Part shown: piece after piece, positions 53,925 through 64,000 of the stretch
How positions within the stretch are numbered: position 1 is the first letter of the stretch
Layout: each line of letters opens with the position of its first letter
DNA from: Muscardinus avellanarius
Lineage: Eukaryota > Chordata > Mammalia > Rodentia > Gliridae
Direction of reading: 5' to 3'
Length of the DNA: 64,000 nt
Assembly: GCA_963383645.1 (NCBI GenBank)
Contig: OY726565.1
Coordinates: 35,631,529 to 35,695,528 of the forward strand
Translations under genes and position numbers: made by a program
Notes under the pieces: generated by a model
The model's input: the letters and a program-made list of their open reading frames with translations, nothing else
Told to the model about the DNA's origin: nothing
Database searches by the model: none

Positions 53925-54960
53925 GCAGATACAACCGCGCCACCCACCGGCACCAGCGCAGGCTGTGCGGGCTGCTGGCCCAAACTGCATTCCCTACTTC
54001 TGACTGATACCACCGTGGCAAAATAACCCAAGACTGAGAATGGTCATAGAGCCTCATCTTAAGCAGCAAGCGGTGCCTAGCGAAAATCCTGTGCGCTCAC
54101 CAAAGACGGGACTACAGCGGCACAGGGACTCCCACGGACACCTGGGTCAAGGAAGCCAGGTATCTGAGTACATCCAAGGAAGCTGCGGGTCCTAGCATGC
54201 ACCCCAGGTCTGGCATTGGCCCTGGGCATCTGTCCCACACCCCGGAACCCAGCACTGTCCTCGTGTACTCTGTCTGTGCCCCAGGACCCCCACTAGTTGC
54301 CTGTGCCTGCACCACCCCCACCTCTAAACTCCGCACTCACCTTGTGTGCCTAGTTCTTGCACCCCTTTGGAGCCCGGGCACTTACCTTGCTGGCCAGCCT
54401 GCTTCTTCCCCAGTGGCTGAAGCTCTGTGCGCCCATGAGATCTCTTCAGGCCTCCTGCCCATACGCCCCGCCAGAGGCAAAGACCATTGCTGGACACTGC
54501 GCTGCGCCTGCGCCCCCGGACCCATGTGAGCCTACTCCACACCCCTGGCCCACCTCTGGGAGTTTCCGCCCCCGCAGCTGGAGACTCAGTTCTAGTCTAG
54601 AGCACAGCCCAGTGAACCCTGGTGGAACATAGGACCAGGCACTAGGCATCTGCATCCACTCACACTGGGGTCCAGTAATAGCAGTGCACCCAGCCTGCAC
54701 TCTGGGAACTGGCAGTGCTCTAGCAGTAAGTGTGTGTGTCCAGGGATGAGCAACTCTTTGCCCAGGGTACATCTGGGGACCACACCAGCTAGCCCAGTTA
54801 GAATTTCCAGAGACACAGAAAAATTCATCGAGACTCAATACCTGTACAAGGCTTCAGGGGGAGGTTCCAAGTCTACTTTGGACATCCTCCACCCCTGCTG
54901 TAGGGAAGCAAAGGCCTGAGTCTAGGGTGTAGTCAGAGGAGCTGACTACAGGTGGGAAAT
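53925..54960 (+). promoter_or_regulatory. L1 5' UTR, GC- and CpG-rich, non-monomeric
   Basis: About 1 kb of GC-rich sequence in an otherwise AT-rich window (for example ggcaccagcgcaggctgtgc, cgctgcgcctgcgcccccgg). No tandem monomer could be seen by eye. A shortened version of its start (gagccagcgcaggttgcggg) is at 5000-5030. Presumed internal promoter; the several frames on both strands show no domain. Confidence 0.65.
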
Positions 54961-55177
54961 ACACAGAACCTGGGAATTGTACAGAATCTATTAACAGTGA
55001 CACCAGACATCCTGACACCTACACCCAAAGCAGTCAAAGGAAAGAAAGGTGTCCAAACACCCAAAGAGTGACTTAAGAGGATGAAAATAGAGTAAAAAGA
55101 AAATTAAGAGACATTGGATTATATTCTGAAAGCTACCACAGCAATCAGACATTCAAATATTATATGGACCTGACCAC

Positions 55178-55577
55178 ATATGTTCAACACTATTGGCATA
55201 GGCAGTAACTTTCTCAACAAAACCTCCAAAGCTCAGAAAATTAAAGCAAGAATTAACAAGTGGGATAGCATCAAACTAAAAAGTTTCTTCTCATCAAAGG
55301 AAACTATCAATAACTTAAAGAGGTAGCCTACAGAATGGGAAAAGATCTTTACCAGCCACCACTCTGATAGGGGGCTAATATCCAGAATATACAAAGAGCT
55401 CAAAAGAGTCTACACTAGCAAAACAAAAAACCCAATCAAGAAATGGGCAAATGAACTAAATAGACACTTCACAAAGAAGAGATACAAAGGGCCAATAGAT
55501 GCATGAAAAGATGTCCTACATCACTGGCCATCAGGGAGATGCAAATCAAAACTACACTGAGATTCCATCTAACCCTT
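55178..55577 (+). mobile_element. L1 ORF2 C-terminal fragment out of order
   Basis: atatgttcaacactattggc, aaaacctccaaagctcagaa, gcatcaaactaaaaagtttc, ggagatgcaaatcaaaacta, ending ccatctaaccc. It aligns with 945-1335 of the first L1 (also plus) yet lies between the 5' UTR and ORF1. Truncated on both sides with no A-tail, so it is not an ordinary insertion. Confidence 0.82.
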
Positions 55578-55863
55578 ATCTGTTTTTATTTTTCTTTTGT
55601 CTTATATTGAACCAACTATGAAGTAACACTGTTTATACTAGAATCCTACTACATATTCACTCTCTATTATCTACTAGATATTACCTTACCAAACTCATAC
55701 TATCATTCTATCCAATCCTATCCTAAACGAATTTATCACTTTCCTTCTCACTTAACCTTCACTGTTGAATATACAACATGCTTTTATATATACCAGCTGA
55801 CACCTACAGACTGGGAAAAATCTATCAAGAGCAACAAGATACAACCTTAAAAAAAATGAAATC

Positions 55864-56772
55864 ATGAGATGGAAGAATAACAAGGTAAAAATGAACTCCT
55901 ATAACCCCACAAAACAGAACCCCACAACACAGAATTGCAGCAATCTCAAGAAGGACAGACCAGAAATTTAACAGTAGAAATGATATAGTTTCCAAAAAGA
56001 ATTTTAAGACAGCCTGAAAAAAATCAAGGATGCAATCATTGAAGTGAAGGCATCAATACAAACTGTAAACAATATATCAGACCACATGGAGAATAGAATC
56101 TCACTCGTAGAAGATGATCAGTCCAAAATGAATGCATAGTATATAATTTAGAAAAAATAATTCAAAAACATAAATTGGACATCAAGGTGATATGGGCCTA
56201 TCAACATAAAACAGCTAACCCAATAATAAAAGGTTTAGAAGAGGGAATAGAAGGTGCAACCAAAGGAATTAAAAATCTTTCCAAGGAAGTAATATAAAAA
56301 ATATTTCCAAACATAGAAAAATAGTTCAATACACAGGTACAGAAAACTTCAAGAACTTCCTTCGAACAAGAGCCAAGAAAAGGTTTACTATGCTACAAAA
56401 TAGTCAAATTGACCAATGTAGAAGCCAAGGAGAGAATTTTGAAGGCAACAAAAGCAAAAGACCAGGTGATATTCAGATCCAGGCCAATTAGAATCACTCC
56501 AGACTTTTCAAACCAAGAAATAATTGCCAGAAGGGACTGGAGTAACATATTTAAAACTCTGAAAGAAAACAACTTGCAGCTGAAAATTTCCTACCCAGCA
56601 AAACTATCTCTTAAATTAGACAGGGAAATAAAAACCCTTCACTACAAACAGAAACTGAAAGAAGTTATGTCTTCCAAACCAGCAACAGAAGAAATACTCA
56701 AACTCCAAAGAAGAAATACGTAATACATTCCAGAATCAGAAAAACAATAATTTCCATCAAGCAAACAACTAA
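55864..56772 (+). pseudogene. L1 ORF1, broken
   Basis: The ATG at 55864 lies where ORF1 starts in the copies at 15634 and 28888 (atggaagaataac follows). The coiled-coil region is recognisable but shifted. Frame 56409-56723 gives the C-terminal domain (MTNVEAKERILKATKAKDQV, RPIRITPDFSNQEIIARRDW). A taa at 56770-56772 is the family stop. Frameshifts in the first half and one near 56715. Confidence 0.82.
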
Positions 56773-56815
56773 GCAGAGAACAATCACTACCTCAAAGAAA
56801 AGGTAAAACCAAAAG

Positions 56816-57760
56816 TATAAGGAATTAAAAATCATCTCACAATAAATGATCTCAACTCCTCAATAAAAAGACATAAAGTGGCAAAATGGATTATAAACCA
56901 GAATCCATCTATCTGCTGTCTGCAAGACACACATTTTACAAGTAAAGATAGTAACAAACTAAAGGTGAAGGGATAGAACAAGGTAATCCATGCCAATGAA
57001 ACACAAAAACAAGGAGGAACAGAAATTTTGATATCGGACAAGTTAGACTTCAAGCCCAAGCCTATCACAGGAGATAAAACAGGTTCTTTTTTTTATTTGT
57101 AAAAGAAACAATCCTGCAAGAAAAAAATAACAATAGCCAACATTTATGCTCCAAACAAAGGTTAAGCTACTTTCATAAAATAAATTCCTTATGACATTAA
57201 GTCACAAATAGATCTCAAGACCATAATACTGGGAGACCTCAACACTCCTCTGACACTACTAGACTGATATTCTAGACAAAAAGTCAATAAGATGCCTCAG
57301 ACCTGAAGAAATCACAAACCAAATGGACATAGTAGACACATACAAATTATTCACCCAACTACAGCAGAGTTCACATTCATCTCAGCTACTCATGGAAAAT
57401 TTACCAAAACAGACCATATCTTGGACCACAAAGGGAGCATGAGCAAATTCAAAATATGTGACTTAATCCCCTGCAATGAAATAAAACTAGAAATTAAGTA
57501 TAAGAAGACCCAGAGTAACCACATAAATAAGACAAAACATCAGACTACTGAATAAGGACTGAGTCATAGAAGAAGAAAGAGGTAAAATTAAGAAATTCTT
57601 AGAAACAAATGAAAATATACAACATATCAAAACTTGCGAGACACCTTGAAGGCAGTATTATGAGTGCACAGATAAGAAGAAAATCACCAAATAAATAATT
57701 GAATGATACACCTCAAAGCCCTTGAAAAATAGGAATAATCTACCCCAAAGCCACATGGAA
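56816..57760 (+). pseudogene. L1 ORF2 endonuclease part, broken
   Basis: Begins with the endonuclease start (aatgatctcaactcctcaat, equivalent to LNxLNSxIKR), then gtctgcaagacacacatttt (QDTHF, with Asp in place of the usual catalytic Glu), caaacaaaggttaagctact and ggagacctcaacactcctct. Stops occur throughout. It breaks off near 57757 before the RT domain. Confidence 0.78.
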
Positions 57761-58206
57761 TTCTACTCATCCATAAATAATAGCGTTATTTTATTTGTGG
57801 GAAAATGAATGGAACTGGAGAACATTATGCTAAGTGAGATTATTCAGTCACAGAAAATAAGAAATTGAATGCTCTTCCTAATATGTAGAGGTTATAGAGA
57901 AAAAGGATCATAGGAGGAACTCTAGATCAAGAAGAAGGAATCATAGATGAGCAAATACAGTGACCTGAAGGGGATGGGGGGGGGGATGTACAAACCCTAA
58001 TGTACATGCACGAACATATCAAAGTCAATCACTAAGTCAAACATGAATAGAAGTGAAGGGGGAGGGAATGGGGTGTGAATTGGGGAAAGGCTAAATGAAT
58101 GATGTGTGCTTGTATACCTCTATCATCTTGTATTTTATTAAGATGTGTGAGTATAATGCATCAATAACAAATTTTTAAAAGAAAAAAATTTGTAGTATAA
58201 AATAAG

Positions 58207-58234
58207 TAAAAAATAAGAGAGAGAGAGAGAGGGA

Positions 58235-58272
<38 letters not shown>
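58207..58272 (+). repeat. (GA)n microsatellite
   Basis: About 32 GA units with two GGGA interruptions, shortly after the L1 3' end. Confidence 0.97.
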
Positions 58273-58276
<4 letters not shown>

Positions 58277-59855
58277 GAATATTGTATTTCTTACTCTGGG
58301 GGTGCTAGTTATATTGGTGCTCATTTTCTAATAACGAATTGTGTTTAATTGTGGATGTGGATATGTAATACAAGCACTTTTTTGTAATATGAGGTCTAAA
58401 ATTAATACAGTCATCACATTTGTGAAAGTAAGAAGACATGGCAGAAATTGAGCCTAGGAATATATAGGCCAGTTTAAAGAAGAAAATCCATCAGGAAGCT
58501 TGGTAGAAGACTCAGGCCTTCAGGATATGCAACAGAGGATTATCCCATAAGAAGATACTCTTTTAATTATATAAATAAAAATAGGAATCTCATCTAGGAG
58601 TATATGACAAAGTAGGATGCCATATGGAAAAAGAAACAGACAGGGAAGAATAGATGTTAAGTTCAGCGTACATTCTTTTGGCTACATGTAAGAAATTTTT
58701 CTTCTGGTTTGAAAATATAATTTCAACAGGTTCAAGATTGCTTCCCATAGAGACTCCCTTGCCTCTTCTCCACTCGATGGAGAAAAGTAGCAACTGAGAA
58801 TTTGTTCAGAACTAACTCAAGGCCTATCAGTTTTCAAGGCTTCACCTTCTTTTAATCAGCACTACCTTAAGGAGTTTCTTGCCTATATAAAAAAAAGAAA
58901 AGAAAAGAAAAAGCGATAGTGATTATAGGAAGAAAAAGTTATTTTTTTTAAAGTGTTAATAACCTCTTATGTGTCAAGAAACAGAAAAATCAGAGTTTGA
59001 GGTCAGGAACTTTTCACAGTGTGCAGAGATAACCAGTAGAGGAATAACCTGGGCATGCTCTATGGGAGCAAAGTATGAAAATGCCTAGAGTTGGTTTCTT
59101 CTGACTCCCAGGACTTCGTTCGATTTTGTTTCACCTCATCTGAGTCTTCACTTTCCTTTATTCTGTAGGTTGATTTCTATTGAGCTCTGGCAGATTTATT
59201 GTCCACCAGAGGCCAAAACTAATTTTTGAATGTGCCCTCACTATAAATAGCACTGGAACAGGGCCCTTTAGGGCATCTCCCTAATACTTTTTATGTCACT
59301 TCTGTTGAACACATGAAATATGAGCTAATATTTTATGACTACGATGTTTTTATTAACACAAAAGGGTTACCACTTCTTTTCTTATTGGCATTATAGACTA
59401 AGCAGTTCTTTCTTTTCTGTAGTAGTAAAAGTTTGCTTTGTTCCAACCTTAATTTCTACATGTTCTACAGTATCAATTGATCATTTATGCTTTTCATAAA
59501 ATTTCTAACAATCTTCCTGTCTTCTCAGCAACTCAAGATTTTCCCTTCCATTTAATACAGAGCAATGTGTATTGTCATTCCTCTTCTCTTGAGTCATAAC
59601 TGTAAATAAAATATAATTGTCAAAGAGTATATGAAGATAGAATAAACTGAAATATTATTTTTCCTAGGCATTTTAATACCTTTTCAATCAAACCTTGTTT
59701 TTTTTATCCCTTATAAGTATTTTAAATCATTGTTAGTAGTAGATATTTAAAATACTGTTGAAAGTGTTGAGTTTAAAATTTATCATTTCAATTCAGTGAC
59801 CCATATCCAATCCAATAAAACTCAACTGATTCAGTTATTAAGAACACTGAGTCAC
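58273..59855. other. Non-repetitive intergenic sequence
   Basis: 1.6 kb. No gene, RNA or clear mobile element seen; a short AAAAG run lies at about 58888-58911. Confidence 0.4.
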
Positions 59856-60075
59856 TAGGAGTGCTGGTACACACCTGTAAACCCAGTACTTGAGAGACTG
59901 AGATAGGAACATCCCAAGTTGGAGGACAGCCTCAGCAACCTAGTGAGACTCTCGGCAACCCAATGAGATTCTGTTTTAAAACAAAAACAAATGGGCTAAG
60001 GGCAGGAGTAGCTCTGAGTTCAACCCCCAGTACCACATTAAAAAAACAAAAACAAAAACAAACAAACAAAAAAAC
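59856..60075 (+). mobile_element. Dimeric SINE, old
   Basis: cactaggagtgctggtacac, cagcctcagcaacctagtga, gattctgttttaaaacaaaa linker, gcaggagtagctctgagttc (shortened right monomer), ccccagtaccac, A/C-rich tail. Flanks aacactgagtcac and aaactaagtcaac suggest the target duplication. Confidence 0.87.
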
Positions 60076-61278
60076 TAAGTCAACCCTTAGAACAAATGTG
60101 AACCAAATTTGGGTTTCACACATCAGTTATCCAACTTGATTTCATATAAACCTTTAAAAAATATACCCTTAAATGATACTTTAGGTCATATTAACAACTA
60201 TACTACTTAATTTTTAATACTATTGATGTGTGAAACTGCAAATACCACTCTTTAGAATAATTTGTTTAATGTTCAATTTCAACTGGTTTGGGTGAATTGT
60301 TTTGGCATCATTTCAACATTTTATCTTACAGACTGTATCTGCTTACCCACTCAGGCTATAATATTTCATATCATAGCCTTTTTCATTAAAACTTACAAAC
60401 TTCATTTATTACCTAGCTAGAGACTATACAGAGAAAAAATAAATATTAACTCTGTTACTCAATGTAATTTCGCAGGTACCATTATAAGGCTATGCATTAT
60501 TTTAGTAATGTAAAATAATTCAATTGCCATATCTTTCTAATATTTTAGTTCACTAGAATGGGAGCATTTTTTAAAAAGACTGAAGAAATTGCATGCCAGA
60601 GGGTGTCTGCTTCCTCAACAGATACACTTCTTTTTTCCTACATGAACAGTGCTACAATCAGAGATGATAGCTCCCTTTTCACTTAAGGATAGCCTGGACT
60701 GAGTTCTGGACAAGAGATAAGGATGTTATCTACTATACTTCCAGTCTTGGCCCTTGAACACTCCCATGTGATTCTTCAAATTCTCTTTGGACCTCTCTTT
60801 AAGCTAGCTAGATGCAGAGAATATAATAGAGGATTCTAAGAACTTAGGGTAATGTGAAGCCATACAAAAAATAAGAAAAATTCTCTAAAGCAATTTTTTA
60901 GAATGTAGACCCAAGTAATAACTTGATGTTGCACTCAACTAGTAAGATTTGGGAACTAATATTTATAGTAGTCAACCAGTCAATCTATTCTGATGAAAAT
61001 AAATCACATATTTTATTCATTTTGTTATGAAGATCTATACTCAGATTCTTTGGAATTTTGTTGTTTTAACTTAGGAAGTATTACATTCTAATTTTATTTT
61101 CTATAGATTGAATAAGGTACAAGTGAAAACTGAAAATTATGTATATATTTAATGTATAAAACATGTTATTTTAATATAGACATAAATATATTGCAAAGTG
61201 TATTGTTACAATTAGTACATTCATTACCTATACAGTCACCATTTTGGTGTATGTGGTGAAAACATTTAGTACACACTA
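60076..61278. other. Mostly non-repetitive sequence
   Basis: No gene seen. About 60595-60880 (agggtgtctgcttcctcaac, ccatgtgattcttcaaattc, agatgcagagaatataatag) has the feel of an ancient mammalian repeat, but I cannot assign a family. Confidence 0.35.
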
Positions 61279-64000
61279 ATCTTTTTTTTTTTAATTTTAT
61301 TGGTGCATCATATTCCAACATCATACTGGGGTAAAAAACTTTTGTGTACAGACATGTACACATCGCTGATTTAACCCCTACCCAATTCCCACCCCATTCC
61401 CTCCCCATCCCTCCTTCCTATGCTTGGCTTAGTGATTGACTTCGATATGTTTAAGTACATTGTGTGTTTTAGAGATTTTCCTCTTCCCCCCTCCTTTCTC
61501 TTCCTTTAGGTTGTCTTGTTTGCTCCTCTATAGGATTTCCTTTTTCAAGAGTTCCTTCTATGACCCATTTCTCCCTAACTCCCACATATTAGGGAAAGCA
61601 TCTGATTTCTTATTTTTTGTGACTGACTAATCTCACTTAGCATAATGTCCTCCAGTTCCATCCATTTCCCTGAAAATGATGTAGTTGAGTTATTTTGATG
61701 GCTGAGTAAAATTCCATTGTGTACATATCCCACAGTTTTGTAATCCATTCAGCTGTTGATGGACATCTTGGCTGGTTCCATAGTTTGGCTATGGTGAATT
61801 GGGCAGCTATGAACATAGATATACATGCATTAGTTTGGTAGTTTGGCTTCCTATCTTTTGGGTAGATACCCAGAAGTGGTATTGCTGGATCAAATGGTAG
61901 ATTTGTTCCCATTCTTCTGAGGATTCTCCATACTGTTTTCCAAAGTGGTTGCACTAATTTGCAATCCCAACAATGTCTTAAAGTTCCCACTTCTCCACAT
62001 CCTCACCAGCATCTGTTGTTTGTGTTTTGAATGATTGCCATTCTAGTTGGAGTTAGGTGAAATCTCAGGGTAGTTTTGATTTGCATCTCTCTGATTGCCA
62101 GTGATGTTGAACATTTTTTCATGCATTTATTGGCCATTTGAATTTCTTCTTTTGTGAAGTGTCTATTTAGTTTGTTTGCTCATTTTGTTATTGGACGCTT
62201 TGTTTTCTTAGTGTTGAGTTTCTTGAGTTCTCTATATATTCTAGATATTAGTCCTCTATCAGTGGTATAGGTGGCAAAAATCTCCCATTCTGTTGGCTCT
62301 CAACTGAGGTTCTTGATAGTTCCCTTTGCTGAACAGAAGCTCTTGAGTTTCATGCAATCGCATATATTGATTCTCCTTTTAATTTGTTATGCCTTTGGGG
62401 TCTTGTTGAAAAAATGTTTATCTATCCCTATGTGTTGCAGTGTTGGACCTAAGCCCTCTTCAAGGAGCTTCAAGGTCTCTGGTTTAGTTTCCAAGTCTTT
62501 GATCCATCTTGAATTGACTTTTGTACAGGGTGAGAAAGTGGGATTAATTTCCAATTTTCTGCATATGGTTAACCAGTTTTGCCAACACCATCTGTTGAAC
62601 AGGCTATCTTTTTCCAGTGTATGTTTTTGGCCCCTTTGTCAGAAATCAATTGGCTGAAAGTTTGTGGACTTGTTTCTGGGTCTTCTATTCTACTCCATTT
62701 GTCTATATATCTGTTTTTGTGCCAGTACCATGCTGTTTTTATTACAATGGCTTTGTAGTATAGTTTAAAGTCAGGTATTGTGATTCCTCCTGCGTGGTTT
62801 TTGTTGCTGATAACTACCTTGGCTATTCTGGGCTTTTTGTTATTCCAGATAAATTTAAGGACTGATTTTTCTATGTCTGTGAGGAATGATATTGGTAGTT
62901 TAATGGGCATTACATTAAATCTGTAGATCACTTTTGGGAGGATGGCCATTTTAAGGATATTTATTCTGCCAATCAATGAACATGGAACATCCTTCCTGCT
63001 TCTAAGATCTTCTTCGATTTCTTTTTTCAGTGTTTTTATAATTTTCTTTGTAGAGATCTTTTACCTCCTTGGTCAAGTTTATTCCCAGGTATATTTTTTT
63101 TTTGTGGGAAATCCTGAGGGGAAGTGTTTTCTGAATTTCTTTTTCAGTGGATTTATGGTTGGTGTACAGGAAAGCTTCTGATTTTTTAAGATTGATTTTG
63201 TATCCAGATACATTGCTGAATTTGTTGATCAGTTCTATAAGCCTTTTGGATGAGTTTGTTGGGTTTTCTAAATATAGTATCATGTCATCTGCAAATAGTG
63301 AAAGTTTGAGTTCTTCTTTTCCGGAATATTTTTACTCCTTTGATTTCCTTTTCTTGCCTTATTGCTCTGGCTAGAGTCTCTAGTACTATATTGAAGAGAA
63401 GTGGTGATAATGAACATCCTTGTCTCATTCCAGTTGTTAGGGGGAATTCTTGAAGTTTTTCCCCATTTAATATGATGTTGGCAGTGGGCTTATTGTAGAT
63501 TGCCTTTATGATGTTGAGATATGTTCCTTCTATTCTAATTCTCTGCAGTGTTTTTATCATAAATAGATGTTGAATTTTATCAAATGCTTTCTCAGTTTCT
63601 ATTGAAATGATCATGTGATTTTTGTCTTTGATTCTGTTTATATGATGAATTACATGGATTGATTTTCGTATATTGAACCAGCCTTGCATCCCTGGGATGA
63701 ACCCTACCTGGTCATGGTGAATGATTTTCTTGATGTGGTTTTGAATGCGTGTTGCTAATATTTTGTTTAATAATTTTGCATCAAAGTTCTTCAGAGATAT
63801 ATGCCTGTAGTTTTCCTTCCATGAACTGTCTTTATTCGGTTTGGGTATTAGTGTGATATTGGCTTCATAGAATGTATTTGAGAGAGTCCCAGTTTTTTCT
63901 ATTTCATGAAATAGTTTGAGTCGTATTGGGGTTAGCTCTTCTATAATGGTTTTATAGAATTCACTTGGGAAACCATCTGGTCCTGGGCTTTTCTTTGATG
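61279..64000 (-). mobile_element. L1 retrotransposon, running off the window
   Basis: Minus strand from an A-tail (T tract at 61283-61294) through a C-rich 3' UTR (61310-61630) and ORF2 up to the window edge. Better preserved than most copies here. At the edge the sequence is still in the reverse transcriptase N-terminal part, so endonuclease, ORF1 and 5' UTR may follow outside. Confidence 0.93.
61637..64000 (-). pseudogene. L1 ORF2 (RT and C-terminal domain), lightly broken
   Basis: Frames: 63285-63689 (RT blocks [20 protein letters not shown] and [20 protein letters not shown]), 63002-63283, 62569-62976 ([40 protein letters not shown]) and 61637-61990 (C-terminal end: [14 protein letters not shown]). 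A single-base shift near 63320 splits the RT just before the catalytic loop, but the DNA there still encodes an intact [12 protein letters not shown] motif. Other frame breaks lie near 62990 and 62000-62560. The only copy in the window with both catalytic Asp codons preserved. Confidence 0.85.

Larger units (their letters stand above)
53540..58175 (+). mobile_element. L1 retrotransposon, internally deleted and chimeric
   Basis: L1 5' end gtggtgactgagggacacag, closely matching 4750 on. Order: 5' UTR with microsatellite (53540-55170), an out-of-place ORF2 C-terminal piece (55178-55577), AT-rich leader (55580-55860), ORF1, endonuclease part of ORF2, then at about 57757 a direct jump to the ORF2 end and 3' UTR, closing with gagtataatgcatcaataac. 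The whole reverse transcriptase is missing. It is longer than typical 5'-truncated copies and has both ends, yet cannot encode a working enzyme. Confidence 0.87.

Noticed and set aside
53594..54031. Long minus-strand frames rich in Leu, Ser, Phe or Cys (up to 145 residues)
   Set aside because: They are translations of the GAA/CAA microsatellite in an L1 5' UTR. No domain, and all three frames are open because the repeat has no stop on that strand.
54197..54838. Several overlapping GC-rich frames of 70-130 residues on both strands
   Set aside because: All sit in the L1 5' UTR. Open on both strands because of high GC, with no recognisable domain.

Overview
This is a mammalian nuclear DNA window made almost entirely of transposable-element debris. 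I see no exon of an ordinary host gene, no tRNA or rRNA gene, no CRISPR array and nothing bacterial. The dominant SINE is a dimer: a 7SL/B1-like left monomer joined to an ID/tRNA-like right monomer (A-box-like tagctcagaggtag, B-box-like gggttccatcc). That architecture is known from squirrel-related rodents and some other rodents such as dormice. With the rodent-like L1 copies it points to a sciuromorph or related rodent; the species cannot be fixed from this window.

Layout. 0-5 kb: a 5'-inverted L1, three SINEs and a 29-bp-arm palindrome. 4.7-9.6 kb: a plus-strand L1 with a second minus-strand L1 nested in it, each carrying its own SINE. 9.7-14.3 kb: SINEs, one with an internal AAAG expansion, a nested SINE pair and an MLT1-like LTR. 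14.7-17.6 kb: the 5' half of an L1 (promoter plus broken ORF1) abutting an ancient antisense L1. 18.5-24 kb: a repeat-poor stretch with one SINE. 25.0-30.8 kb: a near full-length minus-strand L1 with a 10-bp target-site duplication, a deletion over its reverse transcriptase and nested insertions. 30.8-43.5 kb: ancient and middle-aged L1 pieces with many SINEs. 43.7-46.5 kb: an L1 cut into four alternately oriented blocks, with a well-preserved 526-bp solo LTR of class II (IAP-like) type inside. 46.9-47.3 kb: a decayed ERV-L pol relic. 48-53 kb: SINEs, one nested with a 19-bp duplication, a 131-bp tandem duplication and large purine microsatellites. 53.5-58.2 kb: another L1 with a GC-rich promoter, broken ORF1, endonuclease part and 3' UTR, but no reverse transcriptase. 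61.3 kb to the end: a comparatively well-preserved minus-strand L1 running off the window.

The elements are linked by nesting, which gives a relative history: L1 at 4.7 kb, then the L1 at 7.3 kb, then its SINE; L1 at 25 kb, then its two SINEs; the scrambled L1, then the solo LTR. SINE copies with a short left monomer (ending ggcttaagagaccctg) lie inside several of these L1s and look younger than copies with a long left monomer. The most interesting observation is that the L1s use at least two promoter types. The copies at 14.7 and 30.8 kb have tandem monomers of roughly 195-265 bp in the 5' UTR, while those at 4.7 and 53.5 kb share a different 5' UTR with a hypervariable A-rich microsatellite. 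No L1 ORF in the window appears intact.
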